NCBI GenBank assembly: GCA_945859605.1
Contig: OX243814.1
Location: forward strand, 44,981,381 to 45,045,380
Origin: Lumbricus rubellus
Taxonomy: Eukaryota; Annelida; Clitellata; Crassiclitellata; Lumbricidae
Length of the DNA: 64,000 nt
Reading direction: 5' to 3'
The translations under genes and the position numbers were made by a program. Of the stretch, positions 32,161-40,852 are shown one piece after another (the stretch's first letter is position 1; the number at the start of each line of letters is the position of its first letter). The notes beneath the pieces are model-generated. The model made no database searches and was not told the DNA's origin. It saw only the letters and a program-made list of their open reading frames with translations.

Positions 32161-32619
32161 ATGCAGGTCATTAATAGAAGGAGGTATAGGAAACAATACG
32201 TAATCGGAGGATCTGGAATATTCGATACAATTTCGGGATTTTTCAAACGACTAGTAACGTCGAACGCCGCCAAACAATTAGCAACGACCGCTCTCAACGC
32301 GAGTAAAGACGTGGCGAAAGAAATTGGGAAAAAGGCCATCGATGTTGGGAAAACAACCGCAATCGACGCCGGCAAACGATTAGTGGACAAAGCAGTGGCC
32401 AAACTGTTTACTCCTGCTCCTACTCCCTCCTCCAAGAAAATTACGCCAGAAACTAGACAAATTTTAGAGCGGCTGAGTGGCGTCGGTAGCGTAGGGTCGA
32501 TCTCGAATATCCCGAATATTAATAATCTGATGATGGGGGATGGTCTGAAGAAGAACGGCGCCATGTCGATACAAGATTTAGTACGCTCGCTAAACGGCGC
32601 CGGAATGAAGGTCGCGTAA
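32161..32619 (+). CDS. Core/precursor-like virion protein, 152 aa
   Basis: Basic N-terminus (NRRRYRKQ, residues 5-12), then an amphipathic Ala/Lys helix (35-82) and a Pro-rich linker. Three sites fit the adenain rule (M/I/L)-x-G-x|G: IGGS|G at 15-19, MMGD|G at 124-128 and LNGA|G at 144-148. A small basic protein with cleavage sites near both ends resembles adenovirus core or pVI-type precursors. Homology is not shown. It lies between the 300-aa gene and the major capsid candidate, with the start codon 12 bp after the previous stop. Confidence 0.5.
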   Translation: MQVINRRRYRKQYVIGGSGIFDTISGFFKRLVTSNAAKQLATTALNASKDVAKEIGKKAIDVGKTTAIDAGKRLVDKAVAKLFTPAPTPSSKKITPETRQILERLSGVGSVGSISNIPNINNLMMGDGLKKNGAMSIQDLVRSLNGAGMKVA

Positions 32620-32644
32620 AAAATATTATCGCGTAGTAGTAAAA

Positions 32645-33931
32645 ATGCAATCATCCGAAATTCTGAGATTTACCGAACAACCATTGAGCGATGAAAGCGT
32701 TGAACGCTACGAATGGTACGAGTATGAGCCGATATCGGGGGCGAATCTAAACACCTCCGGCGAGATTAGAATAAACATCGAACTTCAAGATCTATTTTGT
32801 CATCCATCAGAATCTTACCTGTTGTTCGAGGGTAGATTGACGAAGACGGACAACACCTTCTACGTTGATGCCGATGAAGCAACTCTTACGAATAATGGGC
32901 TGATGCATCTTTTCAGTCAAATTTCGTATGCCCTATCGAATCAGGAAATTGAATCGTTATTTTACCCGGGTCAAGCAACGACGATGCTCGGATTACTCAA
33001 GTACCCGAATGATTTTCAACTGGCTCAAGGTTTGAATCAGTTGTGGTACAAGGACAGCGGGGCGACGGCTGCTATCGCGAATAATCAAGGTTTCGCCGTG
33101 AGACAGTCGTATATAATTCAAAAACCAAATGCCAAAGGTACTTTCAGCTTTGTAGTTCCATTGAAGCATATTTTCGGATTTTGCGATGATTACGACAAGG
33201 TTGTTTTTGGTGTGAAACATACGCTAACTCTGGTTCGTAAAGCCGATGATGATGCAATTTTTAGAACCGCCGCGGCCGCAGGGAAAGTTAGGCTGGATAA
33301 AATCTCATGGTTCATGCCGCACGTTATTCCCGCGGATATGGAGAAGATGCAATTGTACAAAACGATCGAATCGAAAGCGTCGTTGCCAGTTGCGTACAGA
33401 GCCCGTCAATGCGATACCACATCCGTCGCACAGTCGACTAATTTTAGCTGGAGACTTAGCGTCAAGACATTACCTGAGAAGCCTAGGTACATCATCTTGG
33501 GTTTTCAAACCGACAAAAGCGGCGATCAACTACACAATCCATCCGTTTTCGATCATTGCGATCTCAAAAACATGTTCGTGATGATGAACCAGGACCGATA
33601 TCCGGTTGTCGACTATAATCTATCATTTCCGAATCAACAATTTTCGCGGGCGTACCGAGCAGCAGCCGCGTTCAGTGAAAAATACTATGGAATGGACGAA
33701 CTAATGACGCAATGCAATATCACACCCTCGGACTTCAAAGATCTGTTCCCGATTATGGTGTTTGACGTGAGCAAGCAATCCGAGCGTCTGAAGTCATCGG
33801 TGGTCGATATCCAGATCAAAGGCACGTTTAATACAGCGCCGCCTGCCAATACGGAAGCGTACGCAGTGGTGATTTCAGACAAGTTACTGAGGTTTCAATC
33901 GGACGGTCAGAAAATGAGTGTGGTATATTGA
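32645..33931 (+). CDS. Major capsid protein candidate (double jelly-roll hexon), 428 aa
   Basis: The largest virion-type gene of the rightward block and its last gene, the usual place and size for the Polinton double-jelly-roll capsid protein. It is beta-rich throughout. The blocks FSFVVPLKHIFGFCDDYDKV (167-186) and HTLTLVRKADDDAIFR (192-207) recur in animal Polinton capsid proteins. The frame is intact from ATG 32645 to TGA 33929-33931. Together with the vertex protein, ATPase and protease it makes a complete morphogenesis set, implying that the element encodes or recently encoded virions. Confidence 0.75.
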   Translation: MQSSEILRFTEQPLSDESVERYEWYEYEPISGANLNTSGEIRINIELQDLFCHPSESYLLFEGRLTKTDNTFYVDADEATLTNNGLMHLFSQISYALSNQEIESLFYPGQATTMLGLLKYPNDFQLAQGLNQLWYKDSGATAAIANNQGFAVRQSYIIQKPNAKGTFSFVVPLKHIFGFCDDYDKVVFGVKHTLTLVRKADDDAIFRTAAAAGKVRLDKISWFMPHVIPADMEKMQLYKTIESKASLPVAYRARQCDTTSVAQSTNFSWRLSVKTLPEKPRYIILGFQTDKSGDQLHNPSVFDHCDLKNMFVMMNQDRYPVVDYNLSFPNQQFSRAYRAAAAFSEKYYGMDELMTQCNITPSDFKDLFPIMVFDVSKQSERLKSSVVDIQIKGTFNTAPPANTEAYAVVISDKLLRFQSDGQKMSVVY

Positions 33932-33972
33932 AGATCATGATAGAATGGTCGATGAAGAATAATGAGACTTAC

Positions 33973-34008
33973 AGATACCTATCGCGCGTATATGAACGAT
34001 AGGTATCT
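33973..34008. terminator. Perfect hairpin between convergent capsid and fibre genes
   Basis: AGATACCTATCG at 33973-33984 and CGATAGGTATCT at 33997-34008 are exact inverse complements with a 12-nt loop. They lie in the 85-bp gap between the two stop codons, so the hairpin forms in transcripts from either side. A two-way 3' end signal is the likely role. Confidence 0.65.
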
Positions 34009-34016
34009 ACGACTAC

Positions 34017-34931
34017 CTAGTACAAAAACTCGACCTGCAATCCGCCCCCGCCCATGAGAAGAAGGCGACCGGCTGTTGGCCTGTTTCCGGATATGACAGA
34101 ATATACCCTCATACCGAGCTTATCGTTGGCGTTGAAAAATATGGCGACGGTTGGTAATACGAGCGATATTCTGCTGCCAACCGTTGATCCGCCGGCCATG
34201 CATTCAAAAAGTTCGTTACTAATTATCTCGTCTTTGACATACGAGATTCTGATTATTTTTTCGCCCGGGCTGTCATTTCCTATCAAGAAATTCGCGAATC
34301 CGCCAAGTCGATATACGCCCGTACGAGGAATATTTATTAAGCCCAAGGACGTCGTATACGCTGAATCCGTATTGATAGCAACGACCGTTAATTGACGGTG
34401 CATTAGATATACGCCTGAGAATGCACCAACATGCGTTGCATATGTGCCCGAGAATGCACCACCACTTACCATTGCGGTTGCTCCCCCGTCACCCTCTCTC
34501 AACACACAAATAGCCGGTCCGGTTGTAGGTCTCCAATTCGCGGATAATACCGGCGCCGCTGTTATAGCTCCAGCCGTCCCTTCGAACCGATATATAATAC
34601 CGCTCGTCGTATTTCTCACTAGATTGCCTGGGGATACCCTCATACCCGAAACGTAATCTCTAATACCTGTAGGCTCAGCGCTATTAGTGATTTTATCGGC
34701 GACTAGGGCAATAGCCTGTCCCCGACTTAGTGCTTCATCCATTCCCGCATCCGGATTATTCGTTACAGACAGGCCTTTGATGAAGTTGCCATTCATATTT
34801 AGATTCCCAGTCGCCGGATTTGCCCCATCTACCCTTAGAAAAGTACTATTTACTTGGGACAACGTAACGCCTCCAGCAATTACTCTTTGCGTAGATCCAG
34901 AATCTGTATGACCAAATTTATCAACAGGCAT
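34017..34931 (-). CDS. Fibre-like protein 1, C1q/TNF-type head, 304 aa
   Basis: The N-terminus (MPVDKFGHTDSGSTQRVIAG) is nearly identical to that of fibre-like protein 2, followed by a shaft-like SQVNSTFLR...NPATGNLNM segment as in phage and virus fibres. The C-terminal half is beta-rich: an INIPRTGVYRLGGF strand region, DKLGMRVY and a terminal LQVEF strand fit a C1q/TNF-like jelly-roll trimer, a common receptor-binding head. The shared N-terminus probably anchors both proteins to the same virion vertex. Convergent with the capsid gene. The head assignment is by pattern only. Confidence 0.55.
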   Translation of the reverse strand: MPVDKFGHTDSGSTQRVIAGGVTLSQVNSTFLRVDGANPATGNLNMNGNFIKGLSVTNNPDAGMDEALSRGQAIALVADKITNSAEPTGIRDYVSGMRVSPGNLVRNTTSGIIYRFEGTAGAITAAPVLSANWRPTTGPAICVLREGDGGATAMVSGGAFSGTYATHVGAFSGVYLMHRQLTVVAINTDSAYTTSLGLINIPRTGVYRLGGFANFLIGNDSPGEKIIRISYVKDEIISNELFECMAGGSTVGSRISLVLPTVAIFFNANDKLGMRVYSVISGNRPTAGRLLLMGGGGLQVEFLY

Positions 34932-34955
34932 TTTGACTATAATAATTTTTATTAA

Positions 34956-35702
34956 TTAGGGCCGTAAGAATGCCGCTGAAAAGTCCCTACACAAAATGTT
35001 CGCGGCGATGGATGAAAAAGCGCGTATGCTGAGGTAATCGGACTCGTCTAGAAAAACTATGTTACTACCGATTGAATGGGTGTAACCATTCGTGCTCCCG
35101 CCACCTGCAATTTGCATGTACGATGCCCCATTTTTATACAGGTGGACGGTGCCATACGCGGTATTACTATTGTTGTAAAATTCTATGTACACCGAAACGA
35201 TATAGTAGCCGGCTTTACTGGGGTAGAAAAAAGTCGTTCCGATACCCCGTTCAATGCCGTGTTTTGCGGTACCGCATCTGATTACGTCAAAAGTAACTGC
35301 AGTGTGAGTTCTAGCGAGTATAGCCTGCTGAGTTGAACTGTAAGCGCTAACCGCGGGTCCTACTACCGTCGCCACTTTCGAAGTAAGTTGTTCATCGACG
35401 TATTTCTTATTCGTCAAATGATTATTGTCGGTCGGGACGTCGCCGTGATTCCGCATCAAATCTTTTACTTGTCCCCGACTTACAGCCTCATCTATTCCCG
35501 CTTCCGAAGTATTCGCTGTATTCGCTGTATTCGTTGTAGGCAGACCTCTAATAGTATGACCACTCATATTTAGATCGCCGGTCGCTGGGTTTGATCCATC
35601 TAACCTTAGAAAAGTACTATTTACTTGACTTTCAGTAACGCCCCCAGCAATTACTCTTTGCGTAGATCCTGAATCTGTATGTCCAAATTTATCAACAGGC
35701 AT
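34956..35702 (-). CDS. Fibre-like protein 2, C1q-type head, 248 aa
   Basis: Starts 24 bp upstream of fibre 1 in the same direction. Residues 1-50 match fibre 1 closely in protein and DNA, and the rest has diverged. The shaft contains NTANTANTSEAGIDEA, a short internal repeat. The head runs from about residue 130: AVTFDVI, FFYPSKAGYYIVSV, a VHLYKNG turn, DYLSIRAF and a final FSAAFL strand, the order of strands seen in C1q domains. Probably a second receptor-binding fibre. Animal C1q proteins are a possible source of the head (inference). Confidence 0.6.
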   Translation of the reverse strand: MPVDKFGHTDSGSTQRVIAGGVTESQVNSTFLRLDGSNPATGDLNMSGHTIRGLPTTNTANTANTSEAGIDEAVSRGQVKDLMRNHGDVPTDNNHLTNKKYVDEQLTSKVATVVGPAVSAYSSTQQAILARTHTAVTFDVIRCGTAKHGIERGIGTTFFYPSKAGYYIVSVYIEFYNNSNTAYGTVHLYKNGASYMQIAGGGSTNGYTHSIGSNIVFLDESDYLSIRAFSSIAANILCRDFSAAFLRP

Positions 35703-35724
35703 TTTTTACATCTGAATATAATTT

Positions 35725-36159
35725 TCAATGCAGGCTGTTTATAACTTCTTGAAAAGTCACTCCATCTTTGCATGTTTTTTCTAGGACGTACAGACACAAA
35801 TGGCCGCAAAACACTTCGTTGTCGGGCTGTATTCGTTCGCTATTGTAGTACACAGGACTCTGCAAATACTCTAGCAGTTCTGTAGGAGGGGGCAGACCAT
35901 AGCTGTCGAAATATATTTTATCCTTGCCGTTCTTCAAAAAAGCGACCCAGTGCGAGCCGGTTCCATTAGAATCGTCTAGATTCAATATCCCGCATTCAGA
36001 CTGTCTAGGTTTCTTCGGCAGCTCGTCTCTGAGAAATACTCCCCGGAAATTAGGGATATTGAGCTTTTTCGCGGCATCTAGTAGTTCAAAATTCGTCAAC
36101 GGATGATTTGCGAGAATAACACCTTCGACATTTATGTTTTTCACAGTTGTATAGCTCAT
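35725..36159 (-). CDS. Adenain-like maturation cysteine protease, 144 aa
   Basis: Cleaves virion precursors after (M/I/L)-x-G-x or x-G-G motifs. Catalytic residues in the adenain order are H70 (GSHWVAF), D85 (IYFDSYGL, the acidic member), Q111 (oxyanion hole) and C118 (FCGHLCLYVL). The length is shorter than adenovirus protease but normal for Polintons. Two gene products of this element (29350 and 32161) carry matching cleavage sites. The frame is intact. Confidence 0.9.
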   Translation of the reverse strand: MSYTTVKNINVEGVILANHPLTNFELLDAAKKLNIPNFRGVFLRDELPKKPRQSECGILNLDDSNGTGSHWVAFLKNGKDKIYFDSYGLPPPTELLEYLQSPVYYNSERIQPDNEVFCGHLCLYVLEKTCKDGVTFQEVINSLH

Positions 36160-36181
36160 TTTAATATTTCATCTAGATGTT

Positions 36182-36511
36182 TCACAAACTAATGAGCTTT
36201 CGGGCTTCTACACAGGCGAGATAATAATTATGTCTACAATTTTTGCATTCATTCGCCTTTCCATCTTTTTGAAATCGATTGTTGTCGTATTCCGATATGT
36301 TCTGACTTACCTTACACCGACTGCAAACTTTTGTGTCTTTTGTCTCCCTATTTTCCTGTCTTGCGTATTTGTGTGCAAGCTCCTTTACTTTGGCATTTTT
36401 ACAAATTTTACAGCTGGGGTAATACCCGCTCTTCTGTAACTTATCTTTGTGAAATTCGTCCAAGCTTTTTTCTTTTTTGCATTTGGTACACACTTTTTTT
36501 ACCGCATCCAT
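36182..36511 (-). CDS. Small protein with two zinc-finger modules, 109 aa
   Basis: Four CxxC pairs at C8/C11, C34/C37, C63/C66 and C89/C92 form two similar modules, each with an EF/EY-x-x-x-x-x-QK(S/D)G segment between the pairs. This resembles the metal-binding half of HNH endonucleases, but no HNH catalytic motif is present. It lies between the protease and PolB genes in the leftward block, so a role in DNA binding or gene control is likely. Function unknown. Confidence 0.55.
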   Translation of the reverse strand: MDAVKKVCTKCKKEKSLDEFHKDKLQKSGYYPSCKICKNAKVKELAHKYARQENRETKDTKVCSRCKVSQNISEYDNNRFQKDGKANECKNCRHNYYLACVEARKLISL

Positions 36512-36527
36512 TTTATATTAGTGTAAA

Positions 36528-39500
36528 TTATTCTTTATTTTGTTTAGTTTTCAGCGTGTAGTGCCCATAGGCTAGGGTGTGGATCCCGTCGTCCATTATT
36601 ACTCTTTTGTCGTCGTCGGCGGACAGAGCTATTTTATTTACTTCTTCGGTGTAAATTTCATGACGATATGATCGAATGACGTTCATCGCTCTCGACTGTT
36701 GTCTTTTCGTAAACACGCAGTCTTTGTAATCTGCGTGAGTGATTGATTTCTTGACGACGTTCTTTTTCACACCCTTACATTTCTTGTAGTCTTCACCCGC
36801 CATCTTGTAAGAGTACAACTTGGATCGCAGCCCGACAAATTCTTCAATCTGTTTTCCCGCGGCCTCGTCTTTGAACATACCAACCACTTTTTTATTTACA
36901 CCCGTTTCTATGCCGGATGGGTGATCTCCCGGATAGTCTGAAGTATCGAACATACTTTGGACGTCGCGGGAAATATCTTTGTAGAAGTCTTCCGTTTTAA
37001 TTTCATACGCCAAAGAATCGGTGTCGGTGAATAATAGCTTGGCCCTATCTCCATACTTGGCCTTGATGTAATTATAATGAAAATCATACATGAGCGTCTT
37101 ACTGACATCTAATATACACATCCCTAGATATATCGGCTTGTTGTAAAATAACTTGGTCTTTTTCATGTGAACGGCGATGAGGTTTTCATCGAAAATAGTT
37201 CGTCTGTCGTAATTAGTTTTCGCGACTAGCCTGATAGCTTCCTTCTCATCACTCACCAATCGTATGTCAACTCGATTCTCGATAGCTTCCATTGTTTTAC
37301 CGAAAACGCTATTGTTCATCAGTTTGAAAAAGTCTTTCTCAAAATCGTTCGCAGCTTTCGTTCTCAGGTTGGTATTCAGATCGATATACTTTTTCAGCCA
37401 GGCACTTTCCACGAATTTTATTCCTCGATGTATTTTTACGATTTTCAATCCGAGACTTTCGTACAATTTTAAATTTCCGTAATGAACGACGTACTTTACT
37501 TTGTCATTCAAGTTTGGAATGAGTTTCGCTACATTCGTTCCCGCGGGTTTTACACTCTCCGGAGCTAGAGGATAATCATTATGCAGGTCATGCAATTCCT
37601 TCGGATATTCTAAGTCGACTTCTAACATACATCCCACTCCATCTCGTTCGGTAATGTTTTTCCAATCATTCAATTCGTCGTCGTTCATCCATTCAAACCC
37701 ATGAGTTGGTAACGGTGTGCTCATCGCCCATCCGTACAAGTTGTTCGCGTCCAAGTATGGAATGAATACTGAATGCTGGGTGGGATTGAAAGCTTCCCCC
37801 ATGTACTCGTTGTTCGCTTTCGCGTATCGATGTGAAATCGTGCTAACGCCTCCTCGTATTCCCTGCTTGATCATCAGCAACATATCGTAGTCACTCAACA
37901 ACTCCAACTTTACGCCAGTCGTCTTCAACGCCGCGTCCCAAGCAAGTCCAGGCGAAGTATAATACCACGCGGGATCTAGGTTGTAGTGCGTCATACAGAC
38001 GTCTCTAAAGTTTTCAAAGACATCCGCTAATAATAGAACATCCGATAAATTGTACAAGTCGTGATATTGGCGTAATGTTTTGCATTCAAATTTGTCCCAT
38101 ACCGTTTTCGCGTGCTTGTAATCTTTTTCGCTGATGCCCGAATCGGTTAGTTTTGAATAGAAGGCATGTTTCGATGGCAACTCGGTTTCGTCTAATCTGT
38201 CAACACCGTCGACGTAATCATACGGGTAAACACCTTTTCTGAGTAAAAGATCCAGCTTCTCACCCTCAAAAAATTTCCCTAAATTCTTGCACTGATCTTT
38301 CTGAAGATTTTTCGATAACGCGTCGAGACTCTGGGGCATGAATCTTAAACTATCGATGAAACGTAGTTCGCGCTTGACTTCTCTCTCTTTTCCATCTGCG
38401 TCTACAAACTTATCGACGACGACCTCTCTGCTGAATGAGATATACTTTTCTTCGTTGCAGGGAATGCATTTGATTTTCTCGCCGTGTTCACCTCGTAATT
38501 TCTTGATAAATAAATGGCTGTCATAACCTGTCAAATTGTGAAATACGACGGGGAAGAACTTGGGGACTTTGTATTTCAGATTACAAAGGTTGTGAGCGGC
38601 GCCCCTAAATTTTCCAGTCAAATGACAGTGATCTCGCACTCGTTTTTCATCGCCTATAAATTCTCCCCCGCATATATGGCAAACAGTAGCCGAGTCGAAA
38701 AGCTCCTGCTCTTTCTTTCCGAATATCATTTTCTTTGGGAATTTGAACTGGTTATATATTCGTTTCACATTTTCTTCGAGACTGTCTATGAATTTCTGAG
38801 CGACATCATCGTCTTCGTTTTCAGCTGTAAACCTCACCGGCTCTTGGGAATAAACATCATCGTCGAAGCATTTCAAATGATAACAAAACGAGCTGGGCGT
38901 ATGTTTTTGATACTTGTTGGTGTAAGACGTGCTAGGAACGGGTTGACATGTACCGATGGGTTTGATGAACGATTCAAAGTCGGCAAAGTACACAAACGGT
39001 ACACGCATCTTTCTATAGTGATGTGTAAAACTTAGCATAGTCCCAGGTTCCGGAAGTTCTATTCGTTGGGCGTCCTGCTGCGAACAGTACTCAGTATGTT
39101 TGTGAAGCGATTCGACTTTTCTAAAACCGATTAAACATCTTCTGCAATAGTGCATTGAATTATGGGATTTTTCTGTCCGTAGTGCCAGCAGTCTGTTGAA
39201 ATTCCTGATCCAACAATAATGCTTCTTTTCTCCATCAGAAATGAGTAATAGATCTACACATCTATCATTCTCATGTTTTGATATATATAGTGGGAATACT
39301 TTCACTTCTTTCTCGTAACCAAAAACATTAACACTAATATTATTATTTCGCTCAAACTTACTCAACACATTGGCATCCGCTGCTACTGGGAATTCGATAC
39401 CAGACCAATTGAGTTCCTCAGACTGTCTAATTAATTCTTTCGTAATTCTTTCTGTATTTTTGTCAACTGGGTTTACAGCTCTCGTTACGCACCACTTGAA

Positions 39501-40388
39501 GCATTCATCGTCTTCGTTCTTCATATTAATAATAGCCTTTTTATTCGCTAAATAATCTGGAAGTGGAATGTAAGAACTACCTTTCAATGGTTTGTAAACC
39601 ACTGTATCGATATCCAACTTCAAAACGGTTTTGAATCTCCAATTACTCCCCCGCATCTGAAAACTTGCCATGCTCTCCTTAATTTTATCCGCTGCGTTGG
39701 TATATATTTCCCTCACATCGGTTGCTTCTAAAATAATATCACTCTTTGATTTGAAATTAGGCTCAGCCGTTACTACTCCGCCGGTTTTCATATCTACTTT
39801 CTCCATTACGCACATGAGATCGAATTGAACTTTTACCCCGCGATTTTTCCCTAGCAGCCTAACTACCTGCGGTCTTACAGCCTTGAGAAAAGTTGCAACA
39901 TCGATCCCGTTGTCGCCATCGATCGTGTATCTTTTTGTAAACCCTTTGATAGCCGTCGCAGTCTCTCGAAGTTTGAACCTATGGACGGGCGGTTTTGTTT
40001 GCGGGGGTAACTTACTAATCTCACTAGTCAGCCAATCCGAAAAAACTATTTTATTTTTCCCCGGATGCAAAAATTTCCAAGTAGTAGTCAAGAATGCCGT
40101 AAGTTCCGCTTTTGCTAATCTCGAGTATCCTCGCACACCTCTCTTTTTCGCAATTTCCCGCAATTCTCGCACAGTGGCGGGAGTATGCGCTGGTGCTTTG
40201 GTGACCTGTGTCCGAGCGCCTAGTCGATCTCCCTGCATTATGAACGCTATGAGTTCCGCTTTTCGCAAACTCGAGTATCCTCTTTGTCCTCTCTGTTTAG
40301 TAATTTGTCGTAATTCTTTCAGATTATACGATGAGTAGTCCATTTTATATTGGGATCTCCTGTCTTTAGGCCGAGCTGTATATTCCAT
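36528..40388 (-). CDS. Protein-primed family B DNA polymerase (DNA_pol_B_2), 1286 aa
   Basis: Replicates the element. The exonuclease part has D469/E471 (YFADFESF), NLTGYD ending at D623 and a LSDVLLLADVF block. The polymerase part has motif A with D880 (LDANNLYGWAM), motif B near 1026 (NNSVFGK) and motif C D1122-T-D1124 (FTDTDS). A zinc-binding HNH-like insert lies at about 568-605 (CHICGG ... RDHCHLTGKFRGAAHNLCN), as in other Polinton polymerases. The N-terminus carries two SAP-like motifs (about 21-53 and 71-105), related to the SAP gene in the TIRs. The start may be M1 or M16 (40343), the latter giving the MDY start seen in the TIR gene. No stop or frameshift is seen, so it looks functional. 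Confidence 0.95.
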   Translation of the reverse strand: MEYTARPKDRRSQYKMDYSSYNLKELRQITKQRGQRGYSSLRKAELIAFIMQGDRLGARTQVTKAPAHTPATVRELREIAKKRGVRGYSRLAKAELTAFLTTTWKFLHPGKNKIVFSDWLTSEISKLPPQTKPPVHRFKLRETATAIKGFTKRYTIDGDNGIDVATFLKAVRPQVVRLLGKNRGVKVQFDLMCVMEKVDMKTGGVVTAEPNFKSKSDIILEATDVREIYTNAADKIKESMASFQMRGSNWRFKTVLKLDIDTVVYKPLKGSSYIPLPDYLANKKAIINMKNEDDECFKWCVTRAVNPVDKNTERITKELIRQSEELNWSGIEFPVAADANVLSKFERNNNISVNVFGYEKEVKVFPLYISKHENDRCVDLLLISDGEKKHYCWIRNFNRLLALRTEKSHNSMHYCRRCLIGFRKVESLHKHTEYCSQQDAQRIELPEPGTMLSFTHHYRKMRVPFVYFADFESFIKPIGTCQPVPSTSYTNKYQKHTPSSFCYHLKCFDDDVYSQEPVRFTAENEDDDVAQKFIDSLEENVKRIYNQFKFPKKMIFGKKEQELFDSATVCHICGGEFIGDEKRVRDHCHLTGKFRGAAHNLCNLKYKVPKFFPVVFHNLTGYDSHLFIKKLRGEHGEKIKCIPCNEEKYISFSREVVVDKFVDADGKEREVKRELRFIDSLRFMPQSLDALSKNLQKDQCKNLGKFFEGEKLDLLLRKGVYPYDYVDGVDRLDETELPSKHAFYSKLTDSGISEKDYKHAKTVWDKFECKTLRQYHDLYNLSDVLLLADVFENFRDVCMTHYNLDPAWYYTSPGLAWDAALKTTGVKLELLSDYDMLLMIKQGIRGGVSTISHRYAKANNEYMGEAFNPTQHSVFIPYLDANNLYGWAMSTPLPTHGFEWMNDDELNDWKNITERDGVGCMLEVDLEYPKELHDLHNDYPLAPESVKPAGTNVAKLIPNLNDKVKYVVHYGNLKLYESLGLKIVKIHRGIKFVESAWLKKYIDLNTNLRTKAANDFEKDFFKLMNNSVFGKTMEAIENRVDIRLVSDEKEAIRLVAKTNYDRRTIFDENLIAVHMKKTKLFYNKPIYLGMCILDVSKTLMYDFHYNYIKAKYGDRAKLLFTDTDSLAYEIKTEDFYKDISRDVQSMFDTSDYPGDHPSGIETGVNKKVVGMFKDEAAGKQIEEFVGLRSKLYSYKMAGEDYKKCKGVKKNVVKKSITHADYKDCVFTKRQQSRAMNVIRSYRHEIYTEEVNKIALSADDDKRVIMDDGIHTLAYGHYTLKTKQNKE

Positions 40389-40401
40389 TTTCAGTTATTT
40401 T

Positions 40402-40418
40402 CTATACGCCGGAGAAAA
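40402..40418 (-). promoter_or_regulatory. Shared upstream motif TATACGCCGGAGAAAAA, copy 2 (before PolB)
   Basis: The same 17-bp block as before both SAP genes, here 13 bp upstream of the PolB ATG. It lies outside the terminal repeat, so its conservation is not explained by TIR identity. Confidence 0.6.
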
Positions 40419-40513
40419 AAAATAATAATATTCGATTGATCCAAAGACGATTATAAACCAACGGTGTAAAATCGTTTGCGATATTGTAATCCCGTATCTA
40501 CGTCGTAGTCCAC

Positions 40514-40831
40514 TCACACCCTTGCATCACACAGACATGAGTTGCCATTGCATTGACAATTAACGGCGATGATCTCGTTGTCGATCAAACTAACATCACT
40601 CGGGGGCGAGTTGCCATTGCGCCGACGACGAACGACGATGGTCTCGCGTGGACCTTGTTGGCGATCCGGCCGTGGATTCTTGCATGGGCATTCATCGTCG
40701 TAGCATTCGCGGATGTGGGCGTCAATTTTAGCAAGGAACTTTGCTTTCCACCGTCTTGTGAAATATCCATCCTTGCTGCTCCGCTCGGCCATTTTTCGTA
40801 ATTCAGTAACAGTTTTCTTCGGGTAGTCCAT
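40514..40831 (-). CDS. SAP-like small protein encoded in the right TIR, 105 aa
   Basis: Same protein as at 25921 over residues 1-80 with a few substitutions, then 23 further residues containing NCQCNGNSCLC, which adds Cys residues to the C-terminus. At DNA level the extra segment is bounded by two copies of GCAATGGCAACTC, so the shorter left copy probably arose by deletion between them. Which form is ancestral is inferred, not shown. SAP motif at residues 7-38. Confidence 0.6.
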   Translation of the reverse strand: MDYPKKTVTELRKMAERSSKDGYFTRRWKAKFLAKIDAHIRECYDDECPCKNPRPDRQQGPRETIVVRRRRNGNSPPSDVSLIDNEIIAVNCQCNGNSCLCDARV

Positions 40832-40835
40832 TTTG

Positions 40836-40852
40836 TATACGCCGGAGAAAAA
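40836..40852 (-). promoter_or_regulatory. Shared upstream motif TATACGCCGGAGAAAAA, copy 3
   Basis: Directly upstream of the right SAP gene. Inverse-repeat partner of the copy at 25902-25918. Confidence 0.55.
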
